Part shown: positions 33,641 through 41,979 of the stretch, piece after piece | Layout: every line of letters starts with the position of its first letter | Position numbering within the stretch: the stretch's first letter is position 1 | Source: an uncultured Olsenella sp. | GTDB lineage: Bacteria; Actinomycetota; Coriobacteriia; Coriobacteriales; Atopobiaceae | DNA length: 64,000 nucleotides | Reading direction: 5' to 3' | NCBI GenBank assembly: GCA_900314575.1 | Contig: OMVS01000001.1 | Location: forward strand, 1 to 64,000 | Position numbers and translations under genes: made by a program | The notes under the pieces: model-generated | The model's database searches: none | What the model was told of the DNA's origin: nothing | Seen by the model: the letters and a program-made list of their open reading frames with translations, nothing else

Positions 33641-33683
33641 AAGAAGAAGGGAGAAACCCTATCATATAAGGTTTCTCCCTTCT
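33641..33683 (-). terminator. terminator between the PPDK regulator homologue and ppdK
   Basis: A 14-bp perfect stem (33645-33658 with 33670-33683) with an 11-base AT-rich loop, followed by TCTTCTT on the minus strand, 38 bases after the upstream gene. The unusually AT-rich stem makes the transcription break between the two genes plausible but imperfect. Confidence 0.8.
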
Positions 33684-33721
33684 GTGTACTACCTATCCGC
33701 CCAGCGGTCGTACGCGCCCCC

Positions 33722-34120
33722 CTACTTGGCGAGCTGGTCCCTCAGGGCGCCGACCTTGTTGTTGGGCTCTTCGCCGGAGAGCGTGGCGATCACCGAGATG
33801 GCAGGCCCGAGCAGGTCGATCGAGGGGATGCCCCTGCTCTCGAGCAGCCCGCGCACCTCGCGGCGCATGTTCTTGTCGCTGAAGGTGTGGAAGACGGCCA
33901 TCGGACGGTTCGGCCGGACGTTCTCGTCGAGGAACTTCTCCACCGTCGCCAGGTCCTTCGCGTCGTGAAGGCGGACGATGTCCACGGAGTCCGGCCCGAA
34001 CTGGGCCGCCGCGGCCATGACGACCACGTTGGCCGTCTCGCCTCGCGCGTCCGACATGACGAAGATCAACGGCTTCACGCTCTCGAGTACCACGCCCTCG
34101 TCAAGATCGAGGATGCCCAT
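33722..34120 (-). CDS. half-length PPDK regulatory protein (DUF299) homologue
   Basis: A 132-residue protein that aligns with the N-terminal half of the kinase/pyrophosphorylase that switches PPDK on and off: VMSDARGETA (21-30, family SDxTGETA), AAQFG (38-42), VFHTF (76-80) and IDLLGPAIS (101-109). Full family members have about 270 residues, with a P-loop-like GxSRxxKT motif in the second half; here translation ends and a terminator follows within 38 bases, so that half is absent. GGGAGGAG precedes the ATG. It lies between glyS and ppdK. It may act as a binding or sensing domain without kinase activity, or be a remnant. Confidence 0.8.
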   Translation of the reverse strand: MGILDLDEGVVLESVKPLIFVMSDARGETANVVVMAAAAQFGPDSVDIVRLHDAKDLATVEKFLDENVRPNRPMAVFHTFSDKNMRREVRGLLESRGIPSIDLLGPAISVIATLSGEEPNNKVGALRDQLAK

Positions 34121-34165
34121 GTCTCTCCTCCCAACCCGGAATCAGACCACCGGGGACAATGACTG

Positions 34166-36256
34166 CTACTTTCGGGAGAGGACCGCGAAGTCGGCGACGT
34201 CACGGAAGACGCCGACGAACTTGTTCAGCAGACGCAGACGGTTCTCCCTTACCTTAGTGTCATCGTCCATGACAAGGACGTCATCAAAGAATTGGTCGAT
34301 TGGCTCCCTCAAATCGGCGAGAGCGGCGCAGGCGCCGGTGAAGTCAGCCTCCGCGATGGTCGAGGCCACCTTCTCGGCCCCCTCCTTGCAGGCAGCGAGG
34401 AGCGCGCGCTCCGGCTCCGTCAGGGCCGCCTCGTCGACGTCGTCGCCGAGCGTGGCGTCGGTCAGGTGAGAGGCTCGCGCGAAGGCGGTGGCGAGGTCGT
34501 CGAAGACCTCGGTCTCGCCGGCACGGGCGTCCTCGAGGGCGTGGGCGCGCGCGAGGAACTGCGTCGGGTCGATGACGCCGACCGAGGAGACGGCCTCGAT
34601 CGTGTCGGGCGAGACGCCCTCGTCCTTGGCGATGGAGGCGAGGCGGCCGGCGAAGAAGGACTCCACGTCGGCGGCGACCTTCTCCGCGTCGAACTCGAGG
34701 CCCTGCTCGGCGTAGGACCGAAGCGCCTTGGCGATGAGCCCCTTGAGGTCGACGCCCTCGAGGGTCCTCAGCATCGCGATGACGCCGATCGCGGAGCGGC
34801 GCACCGCGAAGGGGTCCGAGGAGCCGGTGGGCGGCTCGTCGATCGCGAAGAGGCCGCAGATCGTATCGAGCTTGTCGGCGATGGCGACGGCCTTGCCGAC
34901 GGTGTCGCCCGGGAGCTCGTCGCCCGCGAAGCGGGGGCGGTAGTGCTCGGTGATGGCGCGCGAGACGACCTCGGGCTCCCCGGCTGCGGCCGCGTAGTAG
35001 CCGCCCATGACGCCCTGCTGGTTGGTGAACTCGACGACGGCCTGGCTGACGAGGTCTGCCTTGGCGAGAAGCGCCGCGCGCGCGGCGAGCTTGGCCTCAG
35101 CGGCGTCGCCGGCCTCGGTGCAGACCTCGGGCGCGAGGGCCTCCATGCGGTGCGCCTTCTGGAGCATCGTGCCGAGCTTCTCCTGGAAGGCGACCTTGCC
35201 GAGCCTCTCCACGAACTCGTCCATCGGAACCTTGAGGTCCTCCTCGTAGAAGAACTTCGCGTCGTCGAGGCGCGGGCGCACGACGCGCTCGTTGCCGGCG
35301 ATGACCGTCTCGTTGCAGCGCGGGTCGGCGTTGGAGACGATGACGAACTTGCGCGTCAGCCTGCCGTCCTTGTCGTAGATCGGGAAGTAGCGCTGGTTGG
35401 AGAGCATGGAGTCGCAGATGATCTCGTGCGGGACCTTGAGGAACTCCTCGTCGAACTCGCCCACGAGTACCGTCGGCCACTCGCAGAGGTTCACGACCTC
35501 CTCGTAGGTGCCCTTGGGGGTCTCGACGTGGCAGCCGTCCATCTCGGACTCGATCTTCTCGATGCCCTGGCGGATCACCTCGTCGCGGCGCTTCTCGGTG
35601 AGCACGTGCGCGGACTCGAGCACGGCCTCGTAGGCGCTCGGCTCGCTCACCACGTGCTCGCCCGGGCCGAGGACCCTGTGGCCACGGGTGGTGTTGGAGC
35701 TCGTGACGTCCGCGTAGGTCACCGGGACGACCTCGGAGCCGAACAGGCAGCAGATCCAGCGGATCGGACGCACGAAGGTCGCGTGCTCGGAGCCCCAGCG
35801 CTGGCTGCGATAGTTGGGCCACTGCAGGCCCGCGATCGTCGCCTCGGAGATCTCCGAGAGGATCGGCAGGGCCGGCTTGGAGTCGACGTGCAGCTCGGCG
35901 AAGACGTGCTCGCGACCGTCCGCGCCCTCGCGGCGGACGAGCTGGTCGGCCGTGAGGCCCGCCTTGCGCGCGAAGCCCTCGGCGGCCTTGGTCGGCCTGC
36001 CCTCGGGGTCGAAGGCGATGTCGACCGCGGGGCCCTGCTTGACCTCGTTGACCTCGGACGTAGACTCGGCTACGCCGGAGACGATCACGGTGAGCCTGCG
36101 CGGCGACGAGCAGGTGCGGACCTCTCCGTGCGCGAGCCCGGCCTCGTCGAGCTTGCCGGCGACCAGCTTGGAGAGCTGGCGCTGGGCGTTCATGAGCGGT
36201 GCCGAGGGCATCTCCTCGGTGCCTATCTCGAGTAGGAAATCCCTGGTGTCTGCCAT
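34166..36256 (-). CDS. glyS: glycyl-tRNA synthetase beta subunit
   Basis: A 696-residue beta subunit of the heterotetrameric GlyRS. The N terminus FLLEIGTEEMPSAPLMNAQRQL, the FDPEGRPTKAAEGFARKAG segment, and a C-terminal HD-like and anticodon-binding part (YAEQGLEF..., FFDDVLVMDDDTKVRENRLRLLN) match GlyS. It starts one base after glyQ stops. Confidence 0.96.
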   Translation of the reverse strand: MADTRDFLLEIGTEEMPSAPLMNAQRQLSKLVAGKLDEAGLAHGEVRTCSSPRRLTVIVSGVAESTSEVNEVKQGPAVDIAFDPEGRPTKAAEGFARKAGLTADQLVRREGADGREHVFAELHVDSKPALPILSEISEATIAGLQWPNYRSQRWGSEHATFVRPIRWICCLFGSEVVPVTYADVTSSNTTRGHRVLGPGEHVVSEPSAYEAVLESAHVLTEKRRDEVIRQGIEKIESEMDGCHVETPKGTYEEVVNLCEWPTVLVGEFDEEFLKVPHEIICDSMLSNQRYFPIYDKDGRLTRKFVIVSNADPRCNETVIAGNERVVRPRLDDAKFFYEEDLKVPMDEFVERLGKVAFQEKLGTMLQKAHRMEALAPEVCTEAGDAAEAKLAARAALLAKADLVSQAVVEFTNQQGVMGGYYAAAAGEPEVVSRAITEHYRPRFAGDELPGDTVGKAVAIADKLDTICGLFAIDEPPTGSSDPFAVRRSAIGVIAMLRTLEGVDLKGLIAKALRSYAEQGLEFDAEKVAADVESFFAGRLASIAKDEGVSPDTIEAVSSVGVIDPTQFLARAHALEDARAGETEVFDDLATAFARASHLTDATLGDDVDEAALTEPERALLAACKEGAEKVASTIAEADFTGACAALADLREPIDQFFDDVLVMDDDTKVRENRLRLLNKFVGVFRDVADFAVLSRK

Positions 36257-37165
36257 CTAGGCCACCTCCCCCTTCTGGGCGTCATCGTCTTTTCCGGCGA
36301 CCTCGGCGAGGTACGCCTCGCAGCAGAGCTTCGCGACCTCGCGCACGCGCAGGATGTAGTTGGCGCGCTCGGTCGCGGAGATGGCGCCGCGGGAGTCCAG
36401 CAGGTTGAACGCGTGGCTGCACTTGAGGACGCAGTCGTAGGCGGGCAGCGGCAGGTGCGCCCTCAGGCAGGAGTGACACTCCTCCTCGTAGTCGTCGAAC
36501 TTGTTGCGCATCATCTCGACGTTGGCGACCTCGAAGTTGTAGGCGGAGAACTCGCGCTCGTTCTCGAGGAAGACGTCGCCGTAGGTCATGGGCTTGCCGC
36601 CGGGCAGGTAGCTCCAGACGAGGTCGTAGACGGAATCCACGCCCTGGATGTACATGGCGATCCTCTCGAGGCCATAGGTTATCTCGACCGGCACGGGGTC
36701 GACGTCGATGCCGCCCACCTGCTGGAAGTAGGTGAACTGCGTGCACTCCATGCCGTCGATCCAGACCTCCCAGCCCAGGCCCCAGGCGCCGAGGGTCGGG
36801 CTCTCCCAGTCGTCCTCGACGAAGCGGACGTCGTGGTCCTTGGGGTCGAGCCCGATGGCCGCGAGCGAGCCCAGGAAGAGGTCCTGCGAGTCGACCGGCG
36901 ACGGCTTGATGAGGACCTGATACTGGTAGTAGTGCTGCATGCGGTTGGGGTTCTCGCCATAGCGCCCGTCCGCGGGCCGGCGGCAAGGCTGCGGGTAGGC
37001 CGTGCGCCACGCGGCGGGGCCGAGGGAGCGCAGGGTCGTCGCGGTGTGGAAGGTACCCGCGCCGACCTCGCTGTCGTAGGGCTGCATGACGGTGCAGCCG
37101 AGCTCCGCCCAATAGTGTGTGAGCTTCAAGATCATGTCCTGGAAGGTAAGCGAGTTGTCTCTCAT
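36257..37165 (-). CDS. glyQ: glycyl-tRNA synthetase alpha subunit
   Basis: A 302-residue class II catalytic subunit: [60 protein letters not shown] and [19 protein letters not shown] are characteristic. It makes glycyl-tRNA with GlyS. AAAGGA precedes the ATG. Most actinobacteria other than Coriobacteriia use the single-chain type, so this supports the taxonomic guess. Confidence 0.97.
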   Translation of the reverse strand: MRDNSLTFQDMILKLTHYWAELGCTVMQPYDSEVGAGTFHTATTLRSLGPAAWRTAYPQPCRRPADGRYGENPNRMQHYYQYQVLIKPSPVDSQDLFLGSLAAIGLDPKDHDVRFVEDDWESPTLGAWGLGWEVWIDGMECTQFTYFQQVGGIDVDPVPVEITYGLERIAMYIQGVDSVYDLVWSYLPGGKPMTYGDVFLENEREFSAYNFEVANVEMMRNKFDDYEEECHSCLRAHLPLPAYDCVLKCSHAFNLLDSRGAISATERANYILRVREVAKLCCEAYLAEVAGKDDDAQKGEVA

Positions 37166-37254
37166 ACCCCGTCCTTTCCCGCTCGTTGGCGCTCCATACG
37201 CTTACTTGAGGTGCGATGCCTTCGCGCGGCCCCCCAACCGCGCGCCCTCGCCTC

Positions 37255-37803
37255 CTAGAGGCCCCCAGCATCGGTGAGGGGCCAGAATATGAACGCGGCG
37301 TGGGACGTCACGTCGCTCACGCTGATGGGACCGAAGTAGCGCGAGTCGAGAGAGTTCGTCCTGTTGTCGCCCATGACCCAGAGGCAGCCCTCGGGCACGG
37401 TATACGGATAGCTTAGCCCACCGTCCACCACGTTGGTAGGCAGGGGCTCGGTCGGCTTGCCCTCGGTGTAGCTCTCCTGCTGGGGCATGCCGTCGATGTA
37501 GAGGACGCCGTCGTGCATGTCGACAGTCTGCCCGCCGACGGCGACCACGCGCTTGATGAGGGTGACCGAGGGGTCCTGCGGGTCGCTGAAGGTGACGACG
37601 TCGCCTGCCCTGGGTCCCGCCAGCCGGTAGCTGACCTTCTCGCCCACCAGCCTGTCGCCCTCCTGGATGGTCTCGAGCATCGATCCGGAGGGGACGATGT
37701 ACACCTCGAAGACGAAGGTCCTGAGCAGCACCGCTATCACGAGCGCCACTGCGATCGTGACGACCCAGTCCAGGGCCGCCCTTCCTGCTCCCCTGCGGCC
37801 CAT
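37255..37803 (-). CDS. lepB: signal peptidase I
   Basis: A 182-residue type I signal peptidase with one N-terminal membrane segment (residues ~12-30). The catalytic serine is S41 in IVPSGSM and the general-base lysine K84 in TLIKRVVAVGG; GDNRTNSLDSRYFGP is box E. ATG at 37803 has AGGGAGG upstream; the longer frame overlaps trmD. It removes signal peptides from exported proteins. It is 10 bases after trmD. Confidence 0.95.
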   Translation of the reverse strand: MGRRGAGRAALDWVVTIAVALVIAVLLRTFVFEVYIVPSGSMLETIQEGDRLVGEKVSYRLAGPRAGDVVTFSDPQDPSVTLIKRVVAVGGQTVDMHDGVLYIDGMPQQESYTEGKPTEPLPTNVVDGGLSYPYTVPEGCLWVMGDNRTNSLDSRYFGPISVSDVTSHAAFIFWPLTDAGGL

Positions 37804-37813
37804 CCCGGCCTCC

Positions 37814-38575
37814 CTAATCCGCCTTCTCGGCTTCGCCTTCCCCAAGGGGCCCCTTCGCGGCCTCGCGCGCCCAGGCACGCTCCTCCTCGGTGAGCTCGGC
37901 GCCCTCGAGGAGGTCCGGACGCCAGAGTGCCGTCCGCTCCACCGAGCTCCTCCTGCGCCAGGCGCGCACCGCGGCGTGGTCCCCGGATAGTAGCACGGGC
38001 GGGACCTCGAGGCCCTCGAAGTTCGCCGGCCTAGTGTACTGGGCGTATTCGAGAAGGCCGTCCGAGAAGCTCTCGTCCTCCGCGCTCTTCTCGTCTCCGA
38101 GGGCGCCGGGAAGGAGCCTCACGACCGAGTCGATGACGACGAGGGCGGCGAGCTCCCCACCGGTGAGCACGTAGTCGCCCAGCGAGAGCGTCTCGTCCGC
38201 GAGCTCGTAGGCCCGCTCGTCCATCCCCTCGTAGCGCCCGCAGACGAGCAGCACCCGGTCCATGGCGGCCAGCCGCCTCGCCGCGGACTCGTCGTAGCGC
38301 TCGCCGCAGGGCGAGAAGAACACGACGTGCGGGCACTCCTCGTGCATAGCCGATATGGCCCGCACCGCCTCGAAGATGGGGGCGGGCTTCATGAGCATCC
38401 CCTGGCCGCCGCCGAAGGGCGCGTCGTCCACGGTGCGGTGCCTGTCATGCGTCCAGTCGCGCAGGTCGTAGGCACAGAACTCGAAGATTCCCCGCCTCTG
38501 GGCGCGCCCCATGATCGACTCGTCGAGGTAGGGGGCGAACACCTGCGGGAAGACCGACAGGGTCTCGAACCTCAT
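37814..38575 (-). CDS. trmD: tRNA (guanine-N1-)-methyltransferase
   Basis: A 253-residue TrmD that makes m1G37 in tRNA. The trefoil-knot segments VLLVCGRYEGMDERAYE and SLGDYVLTGGELAALVVIDSVVRLLPG are nearly invariant, and FETLSVFPQVFAPYLDES is the usual N terminus. It overlaps rimM by 4 bases. Confidence 0.97.
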   Translation of the reverse strand: MRFETLSVFPQVFAPYLDESIMGRAQRRGIFEFCAYDLRDWTHDRHRTVDDAPFGGGQGMLMKPAPIFEAVRAISAMHEECPHVVFFSPCGERYDESAARRLAAMDRVLLVCGRYEGMDERAYELADETLSLGDYVLTGGELAALVVIDSVVRLLPGALGDEKSAEDESFSDGLLEYAQYTRPANFEGLEVPPVLLSGDHAAVRAWRRRSSVERTALWRPDLLEGAELTEEERAWAREAAKGPLGEGEAEKAD

Positions 38576-39123
38576 GCCTCGTCCCCCTCGGAGTCTCCCC
38601 TGCGAAGCTCTTCCAATAGATGCGCGGGGACGCTCACGGCCACCTCGCCGTCTGCCGCGAGCGTCGCGCCTATGGCGTCCACCACGGGCAGGAGCAGCTC
38701 GCCTGCGCCCGTGTCGATCGCCCAGACGTCGTGCGCGGGCGTGCGGATGACCTCGGCGACCCTGCCGAGCTCCCCCGCCGAGGCGTCCGTCACCGTGCGT
38801 CCGACCATCGCCTCCGCGTCCATGAGCTCCACGTCCGCCGGGAGGTCCTCGCGCCGCGCGAGCAGGTAGCGGCCGCGCAGGCCCTCCGCCGCGTCGAGGT
38901 CCGACACGCCGGAGAGCGCCACGAGCTGGCTCGCGCGCGCCCCTCCCGAGTCCGCGCGCTCGACCACGTGGAAGCGGTCTCCCTTGAGCCGCGGCGGGAC
39001 GACCGCCACGCGCATGCCCTCGTGCAGGAGAGGGGGAAGCCCGTGGACGGACGCCGCCACGAACTCCCCCCTCTTGCCATGGGCCTTCTCTATGTGGGCT
39101 ATGAGCTTGTAGTCGCTGATCAA
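38572..39123 (-). CDS. rimM: ribosome maturation factor RimM
   Basis: A 183-residue protein with the RimM N-terminal barrel (IAHIEKAHGKRGEFVA) and a PRC-barrel C-terminal domain (GELLLPVVDAIGATL). It helps mature the 16S 3' domain. Similarity is weaker than for its neighbours, but the rpsP-khpA-rimM-trmD position supports it. Confidence 0.9.
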   Translation of the reverse strand: MISDYKLIAHIEKAHGKRGEFVAASVHGLPPLLHEGMRVAVVPPRLKGDRFHVVERADSGGARASQLVALSGVSDLDAAEGLRGRYLLARREDLPADVELMDAEAMVGRTVTDASAGELGRVAEVIRTPAHDVWAIDTGAGELLLPVVDAIGATLAADGEVAVSVPAHLLEELRRGDSEGDEA

Positions 39124-39129
39124 GATGAC

Positions 39130-39429
39130 CTAACCCAACACCTCGACCTCGACCGAGGTCCCCACGCGCTGGCCGAGCGCGCGGGCGAGGGTCCTGATCG
39201 CCTTGATCGTGCGACCACGGCGACCGATAATCCTCCCCGCGTCCTCCTCGGCGCAGCTCACCTCGATGAGGGAGCCCTCCTCGCCGTCAGTGACGTCGAG
39301 GGAGACCGCATCCTCATCGTCGACAAGGCCGCATACGATGTACTCAACGAGGTCAGCTACCTTGTCCGAGGGCATCTCCTCAGAGGCGTCATCGAGAGCC
39401 TCCTCGTCGACCATGTCCTGCGCAGCCAC
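39130..39429 (-). CDS. khpA: KH-domain RNA-binding protein
   Basis: A 99-residue KhpA/YlqC-type protein with the KH signature VSCAEEDAGRIIGRRGRTIKAIRTL (GxxG loop GRRG) and an acidic N terminus. The family binds RNA and affects cell division and translation with KhpB. It sits between rpsP and rimM as in Firmicutes. Confidence 0.93.
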   Translation of the reverse strand: MAAQDMVDEEALDDASEEMPSDKVADLVEYIVCGLVDDEDAVSLDVTDGEEGSLIEVSCAEEDAGRIIGRRGRTIKAIRTLARALGQRVGTSVEVEVLG

Positions 39430-39432
39430 GAT

Positions 39433-39744
39433 TTACTCTTCGGAGCTGGCGGCCTTGGCAGCCTGCTTCTTGGAGACCTTCTGCTTCTTCTCGGGAGCAG
39501 GGGCACCGGTGCGCACGATGTCGATCAGGTGGGCGACGGTGTTGGAGGGCTGGGCACCCTTGGAGATCCACTCGTCGATCTTCTCGAGGTCGAGCTCGAT
39601 GGTCTTGGGGTTGGTCAGCGGGTTGTAGCGGCCGACCTGCTCGATGTAGCGGCCGTCACGCGGCATGCGGCCGTCTGCGACGACGACGCGGTAGTAGGGG
39701 CGCTTCTTGGCACCGTGGCGTGCCATACGAATCTTGACTGCCAA
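39433..39744 (-). CDS. rpsP: 30S ribosomal protein S16
   Basis: A 103-residue S16: [34 protein letters not shown] and a lysine/alanine-rich tail. The start is a TTG at 39744 with AAGGAG eight bases before it, giving the normal N terminus; the upstream extension has no ribosome site. First gene of the rpsP-khpA-rimM-trmD-lepB run. Confidence 0.96.
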   Translation of the reverse strand: MAVKIRMARHGAKKRPYYRVVVADGRMPRDGRYIEQVGRYNPLTNPKTIELDLEKIDEWISKGAQPSNTVAHLIDIVRTGAPAPEKKQKVSKKQAAKAASSEE

Positions 39745-39819
39745 TGAAAACTCCTTCAGACGAGCGGCGCTGGGGTGTGTGGTGTAGGCCGCACCGCTAA
39801 GCCATACAAGCAGTAGGTA

Positions 39820-39848
39820 ATGATACGACATGGCCCAGAGTCTGCAAA
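39820..39848 (-). promoter_or_regulatory. promoter for the rpsP operon
   Basis: On the minus strand TTTGCA (39843-39848) with 17 bases to TATCAT (39820-39825); TTGCAG with 16 is an equal reading. The leader to rpsP would be about 70 bases. Confidence 0.62.
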
Positions 39849-40003
39849 GTGCAGTTTCTGTGAATTGGCATCGAATCGTCGCTGAATACGTCCCATGACC
39901 GGCGGGCATTCAGAAAGCTTTGAGTGTCAGGGCGTAATATCCTCTCAAGCTTCGCCTTGTAGAAGAGTATGCAGTGCGTGGCACTGCTGCCGAAGGGGGC
40001 CAC

Positions 40004-40681
40004 ATGAACATTCTCGTTGTCGAAGACGAGCGCAATCTCGCAGACGCCATCTGCCACATCCTCGAGGACGCCTCGTTCAACGCAGAGGCGGTCTACGACG
40101 GCAAGGCCGGGCTCGCGAGCGCTCAGAGCGGCCTCTACGACGCGATCGTACTCGACGTCATGCTCCCGGGCATGAACGGCTTCGACCTGGTGCACGAGCT
40201 GCGCCGCACGGGCAACGCCATCCCCGTCCTCATGCTCACGGCGCGCACCGCCACGACGGACAAGGTCGAGGGCCTCGACGCGGGCGCGGACGACTACATG
40301 ACCAAGCCCTTCGAGGCCCCCGAGCTACTCGCGCGCCTGCGCGCCCTCACCAGGCGCAAGGGGGACGTGATCCTCGACGTCGCGACCTTCGGCGACCTCA
40401 AGCTCGACCTCAACACGCACGACCTGTCCTGCGAGTCCAGGAGCGTCCACCTGTCCGGCAAGGAGTTCGAGGTCATGCGGATGCTCATGAGCTCCAACTC
40501 GCGCGTCGTCTCCAAGCAGGACCTCCTGACCCGCGTCTGGGGCATGGACGGCGAGGCGTCGGAGAATTCCGTCGAGGCCTACATCTCGTTCCTCCGCAAG
40601 AAGATCAACCACCTACACTCTAACGTGCTCATCACGACGCTGAGGATGCTCGGCTACCGCCTGGAGGTGCTGGACCAGTAG
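40004..40681 (+). CDS. OmpR-family response regulator
   Basis: A 225-residue transcription factor. The receiver domain has D51 as phospho-acceptor in IVLDVMLPGMNG, K101 in DDYMTKPF and the DED-type acidic pocket at residues 7-9 (VEDE). The C terminus is a winged-helix DNA-binding domain (SKQDLLTRVWGMD, NSVEAYISFLRKKI). ATG at 40004 with AGGGGG upstream is preferred over one 10 codons earlier. It is followed after 27 bases by its kinase and is divergent from rpsP. The signal is unknown. Confidence 0.93.
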   Translation: MNILVVEDERNLADAICHILEDASFNAEAVYDGKAGLASAQSGLYDAIVLDVMLPGMNGFDLVHELRRTGNAIPVLMLTARTATTDKVEGLDAGADDYMTKPFEAPELLARLRALTRRKGDVILDVATFGDLKLDLNTHDLSCESRSVHLSGKEFEVMRMLMSSNSRVVSKQDLLTRVWGMDGEASENSVEAYISFLRKKINHLHSNVLITTLRMLGYRLEVLDQ

Positions 40682-40708
40682 GCGCGCCGCGTCCGCTAGG
40701 AGTGGCAC

Positions 40709-41977
40709 ATGCTGAAGAGGCTCAGGCGAAAGCTCGTCACCGTCATCCTGGTCATGGTCGGGTCCGTCCTCGTCCTGGCGTTCTCCACCTCGTTCTTCTC
40801 GCTGTACCACACGCAGCAGGGGATCATCTCGGAGGCGCTCGAGCTCGGCCTGAGCGGCAACGTCCGCAGCATCTCCGAGTACCCCGCGGGCAGGTCGGGG
40901 GCACGCGCCCCCAAGGTGCTCGCCATCACGGTCGACGTGGACCAGAGCGGCGTGGTCCTCGAGTCCAACTACAGCTCCGTCGTCATCGACAAGGACGTCT
41001 TCAGGAAGATCCTCGAGACGGCCTCCCGCTCCGAGTCCTCCGAGGGCTACGACGCCACGGCGCACGTCGCCTGGCGCAAGACCACCCTCTCCGACGGCGC
41101 CCTGCGCGTGGCGATGGTCGACACCTACGGGTCCTACTACGCCCTTCGCGCGCAGCTGCTCCAGGACGTGGCGATCGTCCTCATGGGCCTCGCCGCGCTC
41201 GCCGCCATATCCTGGTGGCTCTCCGGCTGGATCCTGCAGCCGGTCGAGGACGCCTGGAAGCAGCAGCACCGCTTCATCGCCGACGCCTCCCACGAGCTCA
41301 AGACGCCGCTCTCCGTGATCATCGCCAACACCGAGATCCTCCTCAGGGAGGAGGGGCTCCCCGCCGGCAGCCGCCGCTGGATCGAGAGCACCGCCGACGA
41401 GTCGTGCCACATGAAGGGGCTCGTCGAGGAGCTGCTCGAGCTTGCGCGCGCCGACGAGGACCAGCTCGGGGCGGGCGGCATCTCGCGCAAGGACGACGTG
41501 GACCTCTCCGAGGTGGTCGAGAGCGCCTCCCTCGAGTTCGACGCCGTGGCCTTCGAGCGCGGCTCGGCCATCGAGGACTCGATCGAGGGCGACATCCACG
41601 TCACCGGAGACGAGGTGTGGCTCTCGCGGCTGGTGAGGATCCTGCTCGACAACGCCTGCAAGTACGCCTACGCGGGCACCACGGTCACGGTCTCCCTCAG
41701 GCGGCAGGGCCGCAGCTGCGTCCTTTCTGTCACGAACGTGGGGGACGTCATCGCGCCCGAAGACCTCAGGCACATCTTCGACCGCTTCTACCGCACGGAC
41801 CAGGCCCGCTCGAGGGACCCCAGGGCGGGCGGCTTCGGGCTCGGGCTCGCCATCGCCAAGTCCGTCGCCATCTCCTCCGGGGGCGACATCCACGCAACAA
41901 GCAGCGAGGAGGCGGGCACGACGTTCTCGGTGACCCTCCCCCTGAGGCAGCCCTCGCAGCTCCGCGGGCAGGCCTAG
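40709..41977 (+). CDS. sensor histidine kinase
   Basis: A 422-residue membrane kinase. Two membrane segments (about 10-32 and 152-176) frame an extracytoplasmic sensor of ~120 residues with no recognisable domain; the phospho-accepting H195 lies in ADASHELKTPLSVI, and the ATP-binding domain has LLDNACKYAYAG (N box), FDRFYRTDQAR and GFGLGLAIAKSV (G boxes). AGGAG is 6 bases before the ATG. It partners the upstream response regulator. Confidence 0.92.
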   Translation: MLKRLRRKLVTVILVMVGSVLVLAFSTSFFSLYHTQQGIISEALELGLSGNVRSISEYPAGRSGARAPKVLAITVDVDQSGVVLESNYSSVVIDKDVFRKILETASRSESSEGYDATAHVAWRKTTLSDGALRVAMVDTYGSYYALRAQLLQDVAIVLMGLAALAAISWWLSGWILQPVEDAWKQQHRFIADASHELKTPLSVIIANTEILLREEGLPAGSRRWIESTADESCHMKGLVEELLELARADEDQLGAGGISRKDDVDLSEVVESASLEFDAVAFERGSAIEDSIEGDIHVTGDEVWLSRLVRILLDNACKYAYAGTTVTVSLRRQGRSCVLSVTNVGDVIAPEDLRHIFDRFYRTDQARSRDPRAGGFGLGLAIAKSVAISSGGDIHATSSEEAGTTFSVTLPLRQPSQLRGQA

Positions 41978-41979
41978 CC

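Noticed and set aside
33722-34120. Frameshift or sequencing error in the PPDK regulator homologue
   Set aside because: No homologous C-terminal half can be read in any frame in the 38 bases before the terminator or in the 170 bases beyond it, so the loss is of the whole half, not a shifted frame.
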